DNA of 64,000 nucleotides from an uncultured Dehalococcoidia bacterium (GTDB taxonomy: Bacteria > Chloroflexota > Dehalococcoidia > Lucifugimonadales > UBA1123). The stretch is from contig OY282441.1 in the NCBI GenBank assembly GCA_958296105.1, forward strand, positions 1,213,800 through 1,277,799, given 5' to 3'. How positions within the stretch are numbered: position 1 is the first letter of the stretch; each line of letters opens with the position of its first letter. Under the pieces are notes generated by a model. The model did not search any database. It was not told the origin of the DNA and saw nothing but the letters and a program-made list of their open reading frames with translations. Positions 36,685-45,781 of this stretch are shown in pieces. The translations under genes were made by a program, and so were the position numbers.

Positions 36685-37180
36685 CTGCTGGCAGCGTCTC
36701 CAAGAACAGGGGCGGGGAAAGAGGATGTCCCAAGAACCGGTACCGGGTCGGCGACCTAGATATGTCAGAGAGGGGCGCGGGGGACTGGGGGAAAAGAGGA
36801 TGTCCCAAGTGACCTCACCCTCGACCCGCCGCTTCCCGGACTGCCTTCGCCGAAGCTCCAGCCTCCCGTTCCACTGACTCCGACGACCCCGCCGCCCAGC
36901 TTTGCGAATCCGCCCGGGCTGCCATCGCAGAAGCTCTGGCCTCCCTGTCGATCCGCTCTGGTGGACTGCCGAACCGCCCTCACCGTCTGCCTCGCGTACT
37001 GCCTGCGGAGAACCGCCTGCCGCCCGCTCAGCCGAGTCATCAAGCTCAACCACTTGGGACACTCTTAATTTATACCAAGACTTGGCATCTGTCAACACGT
37101 AATTCGGGCAATTTTCGAGAATTGGGAAAATTGGTCGGGCATCTATACGAACGACGACGAACGACGCGCGGCTGTCGCGG

Positions 37181-39316
37181 CTAGGACTCAGGCTCTGTGA
37201 TCTCCAGCGTCTGGTCTGCGGGGACGTGGCTCAGGGTTTGGGCGCGTCCGCTGCGCCACCTGATTCTGATTTCGTCCACGCTCTGGGCGTCGCCAAGTCC
37301 GAATTCCAGCTCGATGCTGTCCATGGAGAGGTAGCTGGATCCGGCGCGAACTTCCTGAACCTGCGTCCTGCCGCCGCTCTCCAGATATACGCGCGCTCCG
37401 ATGGCGTCGGCGCTGCTGCCGGAGCCGTCAATGCCCATTCGTCCCTTCAGGCGGAGCGTCAGCCAGTGGTTGTCCCCTCCACCGTTCATCCACACGAACA
37501 CAGGGCCGAGCGCCGGAACGAACGAGCTAGAAAGGTCGTCCCACACGGGGCCGCTGCTGTTGGTGGCGATGAGGTCCAGGTAGCCGTCTCCGTTCAGGTC
37601 GGCGTGCGCGAGCGCCTTGCCGTTGAGGTGAAACCTGCTGCCGATCCTCTGGCGGTCGGGGTCGAACGCGGGATCGGCAGGGTCGAGGATCGAGTAGTCC
37701 ACGTCGAGGATGTCGAGGAGGCGCGCTCGAACGGTGATGTCCTCGAAGCTCCCCTGCCCGTCGCCTCTGAGCATTCTGCCCGCTGCCGGGTAGCTGGACT
37801 TGCCCGGCGGCCCCTCGGAGCCGAGCCAATATATGTCCTGATCTCCGTCGTTGTCGTAGTCGAAGAAGGTCGTTCCGTATCCGAAGTCGTATGCGCCCAG
37901 CCCGGTGGGGACGTCCCATTCGGGATGAATTCGCCTCCTGTCCAGCGAGCGAGGGGGCATGATGGGGCTGGGAGCTACGGTCGTATCCGAAGCCACGTCT
38001 TCGAACGCTCCGACCACGCCAGCGCCGTCCAGCCGGGCGGGGCCGTCGTTTCTCAACAGATAGTGGAGGCACGTTCCCCAGTCGAAGCGCTCGGTGTACC
38101 TGCAATCGCCGCCCGGCTGCTGCTGCGGCTCGAAGCGGCGCAGGTGGGGGCCGACGTTGGGGATGAACACGTCCAGATCCATGTCGCCATCGTAGTCGCC
38201 CACGGCGAAGCCCATCCAGTTGCCGGACTTGTCTATCCCCATTGCCTCTGCCAGCGGGGTGAATCGGGCGCGGCCGGGGGTGGAGTCGTTCCGAAAGACG
38301 TAGGGGCGGTGTCCATCGTTGGCGACCCACAGGTCGGGGTCGCCGTCGTCGTCGTGATCGAAGAACAAGACGGCGTGGGTGCGCCCGGACGGGTCGCCCG
38401 CCCTGCTGCCGGATGCGTCCAGTACAGTGGGATCGTAGCCTTCGTACTCCGCGCCGGTGTCGGGGTCACGGAACAGGACAGGGTTTCCGTCTGGGTCTCG
38501 CAGGGTTATCTGGCCGCCCTCCACGCCTGCGGCTCTGGAAACTTCATCGAAAGTCATGTCGCCGTTGTTCATGTACAGGCGGTTGTAGTGTCCGAGGTGG
38601 GACGGCTGATCGAATACGAACCAGTCTTCATCGACTGCGTTTCCCACGTAGATATCCAGCCATCCGTCTCCGTCCACGTCGGCGCAGGCGATGCTGGAGG
38701 CGGAGCGGATGTTGACGTTCTCGCCAAAGGCGCGCTCGGTGACGTCCGTGAAGCCGCCGTCTCCGTCGTTCGTGAACAGGTGGTCGCCAATTGCGCGCCT
38801 CAGCTGCTTGGAAGCCGTGTCCGCGCCTGTGGCGGATCGGAAGTCCAGCCCGTCCCCGATGACTCCCCTCGCGCCAACGTACATGTCCTGATAGCCGTCG
38901 TTATCGAGGTCGCAGGCCACGGCTCCGCTGCTGTTGTTATCCACCAGAGCGACGCCGGCTTCGCGGGACACGTTGGCGAACGTGCCGTCGCCTTGGTTGG
39001 CGTAGAGGAAGTTGGCGTTTCCGGCGTTGGACGTGATATACAAGTCGTGATCGCCGTCTCTGTCGTAGTCGAACGCCACTGCGGAGGGTCTGTAGTTGCT
39101 GACCTCGAATCCGTCCAAGAGGGCTTGGGGCGCGACGTTGGTGAACGGGGTGACGGCACTTTCGGGGCTGGCGGTCTCCGAAGCCGTCGTCAGTGGCGAA
39201 GGGGCGAGCGCGGGGGAGTCGGCGGGCGGGATCTCGGGGGCGGCAGGCGTGGGATCCTGGGTGCAGGACAGGACGAGCAGCGCGGCGGCGATGAGCGGCG
39301 CGGCGCGCCGAATCAT
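37181..39316 (-). CDS. ASPIC/UnbV and FG-GAP (VCBS) repeat lipoprotein
   Basis: Exported beta-propeller lipoprotein of about 711 residues. ATG at 39316 gives a signal peptide (MIRRAAPLIAAALLVLSC) with lipobox Cys18; 36 upstream open codons overlap dppC. Seven or more FG-GAP repeats carry Ca2+-type DxDxDG loops (FDYDRDGDHDLYI, DLDNDGYQDMYVGA, DVDGDGWLDIYVGN, DYDNDGDQDIYWLG, DLNGDGYLDLIATN). The C-terminal 100 residues are an ASPIC/UnbV domain ([25 protein letters not shown]). Its start overlaps the dppC stop as ATGA, so it is translated with the transporter. Confidence 0.9.
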   Translation of the reverse strand: MIRRAAPLIAAALLVLSCTQDPTPAAPEIPPADSPALAPSPLTTASETASPESAVTPFTNVAPQALLDGFEVSNYRPSAVAFDYDRDGDHDLYITSNAGNANFLYANQGDGTFANVSREAGVALVDNNSSGAVACDLDNDGYQDMYVGARGVIGDGLDFRSATGADTASKQLRRAIGDHLFTNDGDGGFTDVTERAFGENVNIRSASSIACADVDGDGWLDIYVGNAVDEDWFVFDQPSHLGHYNRLYMNNGDMTFDEVSRAAGVEGGQITLRDPDGNPVLFRDPDTGAEYEGYDPTVLDASGSRAGDPSGRTHAVLFFDHDDDGDPDLWVANDGHRPYVFRNDSTPGRARFTPLAEAMGIDKSGNWMGFAVGDYDGDMDLDVFIPNVGPHLRRFEPQQQPGGDCRYTERFDWGTCLHYLLRNDGPARLDGAGVVGAFEDVASDTTVAPSPIMPPRSLDRRRIHPEWDVPTGLGAYDFGYGTTFFDYDNDGDQDIYWLGSEGPPGKSSYPAAGRMLRGDGQGSFEDITVRARLLDILDVDYSILDPADPAFDPDRQRIGSRFHLNGKALAHADLNGDGYLDLIATNSSGPVWDDLSSSFVPALGPVFVWMNGGGDNHWLTLRLKGRMGIDGSGSSADAIGARVYLESGGRTQVQEVRAGSSYLSMDSIELEFGLGDAQSVDEIRIRWRSGRAQTLSHVPADQTLEITEPES

Positions 39317-40215
39317 ATCTGTCTGAGCCTCGGGGCCAGCTTGTCCCTGAGCCAGTCTCCGAAGAAGTTCATGGAGAACACGATCAGCAGGATGGCGAAT
39401 CCGGGGAAGAAGGATATCCACCATGCGGTGGATATGTACTCGCGCCCGTCAGACACCATGCTTCCCCACGAGGGCTGAGGCGGCGGGATGCCGACGCCGA
39501 GGAAGCTCAGCACCGATTCGGTGAGGATGAGCGATCCGACCTGAAGCGAGGAGAGTACCATGACGGTATTGACCACGCCGGGCAGTATGTGTCTGAGCGC
39601 GATTCGCAGTCCGGACGCGCCGGCGACTCTGGCGAGGGATACGTAGTCGGTGGTTTTCAGCTGAAGGGTTTCGGCGCGCACCTGACGGGCGAACGGCGCC
39701 CACGTGAACAGGGCGAGCAGGATTATGACGAGCTCCAGGCTCGCGCCCCACACGACGGAGGCGACCAGCGCCACGACGATGAAGGGCAGGGCGAACACGA
39801 AGTCCACCAAGCGCATCAGGACTTCATCTACGATTCCGCCCACGTAGCCGGACACGAGGCCGACCACGGTTCCGAGCGCGGCGCCGGCGACGAGAACGGT
39901 TCCCGCCACTATAAGGGACACGCGAGCGCCGAAGATCATGCGGCTCAGTATGCCGCGCCCTATGTGATCCGTTCCCAAGAGGAACTTCGCCGATCCCTCC
40001 TCCGCCCACGCGGGCGGCGTATTGCGGTCGTCCAGATCGCCTCCGAGCGGGTCGTTGGGCGCGACCAGCTCGGCGAAGACGGCTACCACGACCAGCAGCA
40101 TCACGATCGCGACGGGAATGATCGGCCAGCGCCTGAAGGCTAGGTACGCAGTCACGAACCTGTTTTCACGCGGGAGCAGCTCGCGCGCGGCGGTGATGTC
40201 CTCGGCGCTACTCAT
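39313..40215 (-). CDS. dppC: peptide/nickel-type ABC transporter permease DppC
   Basis: A 300-residue inner-membrane permease with an N-terminal helix and five more in the BPD_transp_1 domain. LLGTDHIGRGILSRMIFGAR is the DppC hallmark. The coupling loop for the ATPase is YVSLARVAGASGLRIALRHILPG. It overlaps dppB by 8 bases and the ASPIC lipoprotein gene by four. No ATPase gene (dppD/dppF) is visible nearby. Confidence 0.93.
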   Translation of the reverse strand: MSSAEDITAARELLPRENRFVTAYLAFRRWPIIPVAIVMLLVVVAVFAELVAPNDPLGGDLDDRNTPPAWAEEGSAKFLLGTDHIGRGILSRMIFGARVSLIVAGTVLVAGAALGTVVGLVSGYVGGIVDEVLMRLVDFVFALPFIVVALVASVVWGASLELVIILLALFTWAPFARQVRAETLQLKTTDYVSLARVAGASGLRIALRHILPGVVNTVMVLSSLQVGSLILTESVLSFLGVGIPPPQPSWGSMVSDGREYISTAWWISFFPGFAILLIVFSMNFFGDWLRDKLAPRLRQI

Positions 40216-41131
40216 AGCGAATCCGGGGATCGAGGACGCCGTACACCAGATCTGCGAACAGGCTTGCGAACAGGAACACGATTCCGAAGACCAGCGCCAG
40301 CCCGGTCACCAGCGGGAAGTCTGTGTTGAGCGCGGCGTTGACTGCCAGCCTGCCGATGCCGGGCCATGCGAAGACGGTCTCCACCACGACGGTTCCGGTC
40401 ATGAAGCCAGCCAGCAGGATCATGGCGTAGGTGAGCGGGGCTATCAATGCGTTCCTGAAGGCGTGCTTCCAGATTATCTTGGTGGATCCGACGCCCTTCG
40501 CTCTGGCGAGCTTGACGTACTCGCTGTCCAGCACTTCCAGCATGGACGAGCGGGTGAGGCGCAGAAGGCCGGCGGCGGGCAGCCAGCCGAGTGTGGCAAC
40601 GGGCAGGACGAAGTGTGTCCAGTCTCCGCGCCGCGAGGTGGGCAGCCAGCCGAGCTGCACGCTGAACACCAGCACCAGCACTATGGCTATCCAGAACGGC
40701 GGGACGGACTGCCCAAGCAGCGCGAAGCTGCGCCCCAGATAGTCCCACGCCGTGCTGCGCTTGACTGCGGACAGGACGCCAAGCGGCATCCCCAAGGCTA
40801 TGGCGAACGCGAACGATATGCCGGACAGCTGAAGCGTTGCGGGCAGGGATTCCATGATCATTTGCAGTGAGTTTCGCTGGTAGTAGACGGAGTTTCCGAA
40901 GTCTCCGCGCACCGCCTTGCCAACCCATATGGCGTACTGGACGAGCAGGGGCTTATCCAGCCCCATCGCCTTGCCCTGCGCCTCTCACGCCTCTGAAGTA
41001 GTCCTCGTGTACTGCGTCATGTACAGGTATCGGGGGTCTCCGGTGGCGTGCGACAGCGAGAACACCAGAATGGTGAGGCCAAACAGGACTACCACGATAG
41101 CCGCGAGTTTTCGGAGCAGGAGCTTTCGCAT
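40208..41131 (-). pseudogene. dppB: ABC transporter permease DppB interrupted by an in-frame TGA
   Basis: The ATG at 41131 opens a DppB-like N-terminus (MRKLLLRKLAAIVVVLFGL, then FSLSHATGDPRYLY). After 48 codons the frame hits TGA at 40985-40987 and then continues without a shift into the rest of DppB (EAQGKAMGLDKPLLVQYA and onward), including the ATPase-coupling loop YVKLARAKGVGSTKIIWKHA. The 252 codons after ATG 40964-40966 are intact, but the first helix and half the external loop would be lost. A point mutation from CGA is the simplest cause. A sequencing error is possible. Other genes here use TGA as a stop, so recoding is unlikely. Confidence 0.85.
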
Positions 41132-41141
41132 GTGTCGGCCG

Positions 41142-41657
41142 TCAGCCTTTCGGTCGGTCGGGGTTTTCCAAGTTCTCGACTGGAAGGCCGATTGCGTCGT
41201 CTGCGCATGAAAGCGCCTGCCTCAGACGCTCGATTGGCAGTCTTTCCGTCCCGCCGCTTTCCCACATCTCTTCCGAGCAGATCGCCACGTGTTCGACGTA
41301 TGAGCCGCTCTCGTCCAATCCGCGAACGAATGCCCGCGTACATTCGTCGGAGATTTCGGAGTAGGGCAAGCCAAGAACGCCCTCTACCATGGCGCTGTCG
41401 TGGAAAAACGCCTTGTCGTTAGCCACGCCTGCCACCTGTCCGATCTCTTCGAGGGTGAGAATCCCAAGCGTTATGTCGATGCAGAGGGGCTGCATCTCCG
41501 ACAGCCTTATTTCCAGCAGGGGGTCGTCTGGATCCTCGGTGGGCTCTTCTTCGGTGAAGAAAGCGAGTGACAGGGCAAGCGCGGCCGCCGCTATCAAAGC
41601 TATCCCAGCCGCGAGTCCCAAGACTATCCACAGAGTCTTTGTTCTTGCCATCGTCAC
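41142..41657 (-). CDS. membrane-anchored protein of unknown function
   Basis: A 171-residue protein with one N-terminal membrane helix (LWIVLGLAAGIALIAAAAL) and a soluble, acidic domain with four cysteines (PLCIDITL, DECTRAF, AICSEEMW, LSCADDA), consistent with disulfides outside the cell. GTG at 41657 has GGAAGG six bases upstream; ATG at 41651 is also possible. It sits just upstream of dppB on the same strand, where a substrate-binding protein might be expected, but it is too small and unlike one. Confidence 0.7.
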   Translation of the reverse strand: MTMARTKTLWIVLGLAAGIALIAAAALALSLAFFTEEEPTEDPDDPLLEIRLSEMQPLCIDITLGILTLEEIGQVAGVANDKAFFHDSAMVEGVLGLPYSEISDECTRAFVRGLDESGSYVEHVAICSEEMWESGGTERLPIERLRQALSCADDAIGLPVENLENPDRPKG

Positions 41658-41679
41658 ACTCGGCCTTCCGCGTGGCCAG

Positions 41680-41719
41680 GGGCGCCGGACGGGGGAGAAC
41701 GTTCCTCCGCCCGGCGCCC
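41680..41719 (-). terminator. strong intercistronic hairpin after the binding-protein relic
   Basis: GGGCGCCGG (41680-41688) pairs with CCGGCGCCC (41711-41719), and partial pairing continues inward (CGGGGGAG with CTCCGC). It lies just 3' of the relic's stop (41733) on the minus strand. There is no U-tract, so it may act as an mRNA-stabilising or attenuating stem rather than a classic terminator. Confidence 0.5.
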
Positions 41720-41732
41720 GAACGCCGGAGGG

Positions 41733-41890
41733 CTACTTGTCTATGACGACCGTAGCCGGGTTGTTGAAGCTGCTTCCCCAGTAGGGATGCCACTCCGCGA
41801 TCGTGGGCAGTTTGACCCAGAAGCTCTTGACCGTCGCCACTGCCGCGTTGATGTGCCAGTAGGACATGTAGCTCTGGAAATGGATTCGGG
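41733..41890 (-). pseudogene. 3' fragment of a peptide ABC transporter substrate-binding protein
   Basis: About 50 codons ending in TAG remain: HFQSYMSYWHINAAVATV, then FWVKLPTIAEWHPYWGSS and FNNPATVVIDK. The pattern fits the extreme C-terminus of a DppA-type binding protein. Upstream of 41890 similarity stops and no long frame continues, so at least 450 codons are missing. Together with the dppB stop this indicates a transporter operon in decay. Confidence 0.65.
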
Positions 41891-42004
41891 GCGATCAGAC
41901 GAAGTGCGAGGCACAGAACGCCTGCGGCACATACGCGCCGATCCATCCAAAGCCAGTTTATACTTCTTATGAGTGGTGTCAAGTGAGGAGCGGGAGGGGA
42001 TAGG

Positions 42005-42112
42005 CTGGCGCGATTCATGTCTCTGCCATTCAAGGGCAGCGAGAGAAGAGATATGGGGTCTGCGAAATCGCGCTGCGACTGGCGCGATTCACGTCTCTAC
42101 GACCAAGGGCAG
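42005..42112. repeat. two imperfect 34-35 bp direct repeats between the transporter relic and pyrG
   Basis: CTGGCGCGATTCATGTCTCT (42005-42024) and CTGGCGCGATTCACGTCTCT (42079-42098) are each followed by a variant of CCAAGGGCAG. They are 74 bases apart in the roughly 280-base gap between 41890 and 42171. Otherwise I see no gene in this gap. Confidence 0.6.
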
Positions 42113-42170
42113 CCAGTAAGGGGGCAGCCAAGGGCATAGGGGGAGACATGGCTTTGGGCAGGCGGGGCCT

Positions 42171-43805
42171 CTAGCCGCTGATTGGCAGGGGGCGCTGGCC
42201 TCCCTCTCTGACCACGTCGGTGGCGACGCCGATGAACTCTCTGAACAGCGGGTGCGGTCTGTTGGGCCTGGACAGGAACTCCGGGTGGAACTGCGTTCCC
42301 ACCATGAACCTGCTGGGGACGTACTCCATTATCTCTATGAACTCGCCGCAGGGCGATATGCCGGTGGGCCAGAGGTCTACTGCCTCGAATCGCTCGCGGT
42401 ATTCGTTGTTCACCTCCCAGCGGTGGCGGTGACGCTCCTCGACGATGTCTTGGCGGTAGGCGCGCTCTGCCCAGCTGTCGCTGACGGTCTCGCATGGGTA
42501 GATGCCCAGCCGCATCGTGCCGCCCATGTCGGTAACGCCCTTCTGACTGTCCATGAGGTCTATGACCGGGTGAGGGGTGTTTGGGTCCATCTCGGTGGAG
42601 TTCGCGTCCCTGAGTCCGACCAAGCTGCGGCCTATCTCTACGACCATCACCTGAAGGCCGAGGCACAAGCCGAGATATGGCACGTCGTGATCGCGCGCGT
42701 ACTGCACGGTGCGAATCATGCCCTCTACGCCCCTGAGTCCGAAGCCGCCGGGAACCACGATGCCGGCCGCGGATTCTAGCAGTCTGTCAGGCCCCTCAGC
42801 CTCCACCTGCTCGGAGTCGATCCACTGCACGTCTATGGCTCTGTCGTACTGTAGGCCGGCGTGAAGCAGCGCCTCCTTCACGGATATGTACGAGTCCCGA
42901 AGGTCTACGTACTTGCCGACTATGGCTATGGGCAGGGTCTCTTTCGGGGCCTGGATCGCCTCGACCATCGCGCGCCAGTCGATCAGGTCGTCAGCGGATA
43001 CGCCCAGCCGCAGCGCGTCCACGATCAGGTCGCCAAGACCCTCCTCCTGGAGGATGAGCGGCACTTCGTAGATGCTGGACACGGTGGGCAGGTTTATCAC
43101 CGCCTCGTTCGGCACGTCGCAGTGTATGGATATCTTCTTCTTGATCTCCTCGTCCACGTGGTGATCTGCGCGGCAGATGATGGCGTCTGGCTGGATGCCG
43201 ATGCTGCGAAGCTCGCGCACGCTGTGCTGGGTGGGTTTGGTCTTCAGCTCGCCGGCGGCGGAGATGTATGGAAGGAACGTGACGTGGATGTAGTATACGT
43301 TGTCGCGTCCGACCTCGTTTCGCATCTGGCGGATGGCTTCGAGGAACGGCAGCCCCTCGATGTCGCCGACGGTGCCGCCCACCTCGACTACGATGACCTC
43401 GGCGCCGGAGTGATCGGCAAGATCCAGGATGCGCCGCTTGATGGCGTCCGTAACGTGCGGCACCGCCTGTATGGTGCCTCCGAGGAACTCGCCGCGCCGC
43501 TCACGCGCGATCACGTCGCTGTATATCTGGCCTGCGGTGATGTTGGACAGCTTGGTTAGGCTGACGTCCACGAAGCGCTCGTAGTGGCCAAGGTCGAGAT
43601 CGGTCTCGGATCCGTCCGCGGTGACGAAGACCTCGCCATGCTGGTAAGGCGACATGGTTCCGGGGTCCACGTTTAGGTACGGGTCTAGCTTCATGAGGGA
43701 GACGGACACGCCGCGACTTTTGAGGATGCGCCCAATAGAGGCGACGCTGACGCCCTTGCCGACCGAGCTGACCACGCCGCCGGTAACGAAGATTATTCTG
43801 GTCAT
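42171..43805 (-). CDS. pyrG: CTP synthase
   Basis: Makes CTP from UTP, ATP and glutamine. The 544-residue protein has the N-terminal synthase domain starting MTRIIFVTGGVVSSVGKG and the class I glutamine amidotransferase domain with the nucleophile in YLGLCLGLQVMV and the catalytic His-Glu in GTQFHPEFLSRP. Length and motifs are normal. It is a single-gene unit transcribed away from the FAH hydrolase gene. Confidence 0.97.
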   Translation of the reverse strand: MTRIIFVTGGVVSSVGKGVSVASIGRILKSRGVSVSLMKLDPYLNVDPGTMSPYQHGEVFVTADGSETDLDLGHYERFVDVSLTKLSNITAGQIYSDVIARERRGEFLGGTIQAVPHVTDAIKRRILDLADHSGAEVIVVEVGGTVGDIEGLPFLEAIRQMRNEVGRDNVYYIHVTFLPYISAAGELKTKPTQHSVRELRSIGIQPDAIICRADHHVDEEIKKKISIHCDVPNEAVINLPTVSSIYEVPLILQEEGLGDLIVDALRLGVSADDLIDWRAMVEAIQAPKETLPIAIVGKYVDLRDSYISVKEALLHAGLQYDRAIDVQWIDSEQVEAEGPDRLLESAAGIVVPGGFGLRGVEGMIRTVQYARDHDVPYLGLCLGLQVMVVEIGRSLVGLRDANSTEMDPNTPHPVIDLMDSQKGVTDMGGTMRLGIYPCETVSDSWAERAYRQDIVEERHRHRWEVNNEYRERFEAVDLWPTGISPCGEFIEIMEYVPSRFMVGTQFHPEFLSRPNRPHPLFREFIGVATDVVREGGQRPLPISG

Positions 43806-43844
43806 ATGGTCACCGGATGGTAGAATTCACTCATACTGCGCGCC

Positions 43845-43874
43845 AGTATAGAACGGCAGCCTGTCAACATCCAA
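43845..43874 (-). promoter_or_regulatory. possible pyrG promoter
   Basis: On the minus strand TTGGAT (43869-43874) and TATACT (43845-43850) are 18 bases apart, 40 bases before the pyrG ATG. The -10 box is good and the -35 box is moderate. Confidence 0.4.
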
Positions 43875-43926
43875 GTCAACTTCCAAGATGTATTGATGTA
43901 TTAGTGACAGAGAAAGGGGAAACGCC

Positions 43927-44832
43927 ATGCGCTACTACACCCTGATATCGAACGATGGAGACGCCCGAATGGTCGTGGAGACGCCGGATTCGCTCGCTCT
44001 CGACCTCACCAGCGTGGATCCTGACCTGACGGACCTCGCCGATCTGCTGCTGGCGTCATCGCTGGCCGGCGTCTCCATAGACGAGATAGCCGAGCGGGTC
44101 CTCAGCGGGGGAGACGCCGACAGGTTCGACCTCGGTGAGGTGATGGACAGATCGAGGGACGGGGACGGCTACTATCGGCTCGACCGTCCCTTCGAGCCGC
44201 CGGAGGTGTGGGCGGCGGGGGTGACGTACAAGACCAGCGAGATGGAGCGGCAGCGGGAGAGTGAAACGCCGGACGTCTACGCCAGAGTGTTCGCCGCCGA
44301 GCGTCCGGAGGTGTTCCTGAAAGCCACCTCGGAGCGCTGCGTGGGGCCGTTCGAGGCGGTGGGAATCAGGGGGGATTCCGATTGGAGTGTACCCGAGCCG
44401 GAGCTGGCTTTCGTGCTGTACAGGGGGGAGATAGTGGGCTACACGATCGGCAACGACATGAGCAGCCGCTCGATAGAGGGGCAGAATCCGCTGTATCTGC
44501 CGCAGGCGAAGGTGTTCGACAGGTGCTGCGCAATCGGCCCATGCTTCGTCCCAGCCGAGGAGATAGACCCCGCGAACCTAGAGATTGGCTGCTCGATCAC
44601 GCGGGACGGCGGCGAGGTGTGGAGCGAGCGCACGTCCACGTCTCTCATGGCGCGAACGTGCGAGGAGCTGGCGGACTGGCTCCAACGCCACAACCTGGTT
44701 CCGGACCTGACTACAGTGCTTACGGGAACCGCTATAGTCCCGCCGCCGGAGTTCACACTGCGCGAGGGCGACGTGGTGACGATCACCATAGAGGGCATCG
44801 GCGTATTGGAGAACGAGGTGATGGAGGTGTAG
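43927..44832 (+). CDS. fumarylacetoacetate hydrolase family protein
   Basis: Member of the FAH superfamily, which cleaves or decarboxylates acylpyruvate-like substrates with a divalent metal. The 301-residue protein has metal ligands in SVPEPELAFVL, YTIGNDMSSRSIEGQNP and the following PQAKVFDRCCAIGP. A domain of about 90 residues precedes the catalytic core. ATG has AAAGGGGAA upstream. The next gene is an SDR dehydrogenase on the same strand, so the two may act in one catabolic route for a sugar acid or aromatic, but the substrate cannot be read. Confidence 0.9.
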   Translation: MRYYTLISNDGDARMVVETPDSLALDLTSVDPDLTDLADLLLASSLAGVSIDEIAERVLSGGDADRFDLGEVMDRSRDGDGYYRLDRPFEPPEVWAAGVTYKTSEMERQRESETPDVYARVFAAERPEVFLKATSERCVGPFEAVGIRGDSDWSVPEPELAFVLYRGEIVGYTIGNDMSSRSIEGQNPLYLPQAKVFDRCCAIGPCFVPAEEIDPANLEIGCSITRDGGEVWSERTSTSLMARTCEELADWLQRHNLVPDLTTVLTGTAIVPPPEFTLREGDVVTITIEGIGVLENEVMEV

Positions 44833-44992
44833 CAGGGTCAGACACTCTTGCATCGAGGGGCAGACGGGGCAGCCGCCGGCCGCGCCTGTGTGCCAGTGCC
44901 AATGATCGCCCGTTTCGCTGGGGTGTCTCCAGTGGACGCACTCGACCACATGCTGGATACTCAAGCTGGATACTCAAGAAGGAGGGTACAGA

Positions 44993-45781
44993 ATGCTGCC
45001 GCGAGAGTTCGAGGTAAAGGACAAGACGGTGATAGTCACGGGGGCCGCGCGTGGAATCGGCAAGGGAATCGCGCGCGTCTTTGCGGAGTCTGGCGCAAAG
45101 GTGATGGTCACTGCGCTGACCAGCCGCTATCTTGCGCCGCTGGCTGAGGAGTTCGAGGCGGCTGGAACTCCAATCGTACCCGTCACCGCGGACGCCACAG
45201 ACTCGGCGGACTGGCGGCGCACTGTGGATACCGCGCTGGACGCATGGGGCAGGGTGGACGTGCTGATCAACAACTTGGGAGACGCCATCCGCAAGCCGCT
45301 CGTGCCTCTTCCGGGGTCTGGCGGCTCCCCGATCACGGACGATGAATGGCGCTTCGTACTAGACGTCAACCTCACCGAGGCGTTCATGGGATGCCGCGCC
45401 GTGGGCGCGCACATGATAGAGAGGGGGCATGGGCGGGTGATCAACATAAGCGGGTTCGCGGCGCGGAGGGGAAGCCCCGAAGGGCTAGTGTACTCCACCG
45501 CGAAGGCTGGGCTGGCGCGCCTCACGCAGACGCTCGCCCTGGAGTGGGCGGCATACGGCATAACGGTCAACTGCATAGCGCCGGGCATCTTCCCTGATCC
45601 GGAGACCGCAGACCCAGAGCGGATCGCGCGCTCGCGGGAGAGCGCCAAGTCCAGTGTGCCGCTCGGACGGGTGGGCGAGCTTCGAGAAGTGGGCCTGCTC
45701 GCGCTGTACCTCGCTTCGGACGCCTCGGCGTACATGACGGGGGAGACGCTCTACATAGACGGCGGTCTGAGCCACAGTTAG
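44993..45781 (+). CDS. short-chain dehydrogenase/reductase (SDR)
   Basis: A 262-residue classical SDR oxidoreductase. The cofactor motif is TGAARGIGKGIA, then LINNLGD, the catalytic Ser in INISGFAARRG and YSTAK as the Tyr-Lys pair. The C-terminus MTGETLYIDGGLSHS is typical. AAGGAGGG lies seven bases before the ATG. Between this gene and the FAH gene is a 160-base gap holding a 15-base tandem repeat (CTGGATACTCAAG twice, about 44952-44980). Its stop overlaps the convergent PHP gene by four bases. Confidence 0.92.
   Translation: MLPREFEVKDKTVIVTGAARGIGKGIARVFAESGAKVMVTALTSRYLAPLAEEFEAAGTPIVPVTADATDSADWRRTVDTALDAWGRVDVLINNLGDAIRKPLVPLPGSGGSPITDDEWRFVLDVNLTEAFMGCRAVGAHMIERGHGRVINISGFAARRGSPEGLVYSTAKAGLARLTQTLALEWAAYGITVNCIAPGIFPDPETADPERIARSRESAKSSVPLGRVGELREVGLLALYLASDASAYMTGETLYIDGGLSHS

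Larger units (their letters stand above)
35874..37258. repeat. tandem duplication of about 0.7 kb spanning two gene tails
   Basis: Unit 1 is 35874-36570 and unit 2 is 36571-37258. Each runs from the last 38 codons of hpt through the intergenic region into the last 26 codons of the minus-strand ASPIC gene. The units are nearly identical, differing by a 10-base indel and a few substitutions, so the event is recent. Both flanking genes stay intact because each keeps one complete end. Confidence 0.92.

Noticed and set aside
35934-37098. Two identical 155-codon minus-strand ORFs (35934-36401 and 36631-37098)
   Set aside because: They look conserved only because the region is tandemly duplicated; they partly oppose the hpt tail and have no family pattern.
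37226-39478. 750-codon plus-strand frame opposite the ASPIC gene
   Set aside because: Shadow of a gene with seven recognisable FG-GAP repeats and a lipoprotein signal.
40985-40987. Recoded TGA (selenocysteine or Trp) in dppB
   Set aside because: Neighbouring genes use TGA as a normal stop, no SECIS-like context is evident, and DppB has no selenocysteine or conserved Trp at this loop.
41419-42033. 204-codon minus-strand ORF spanning the binding-protein relic
   Set aside because: It is in a different frame from the recognisable relic tail and has no family pattern.
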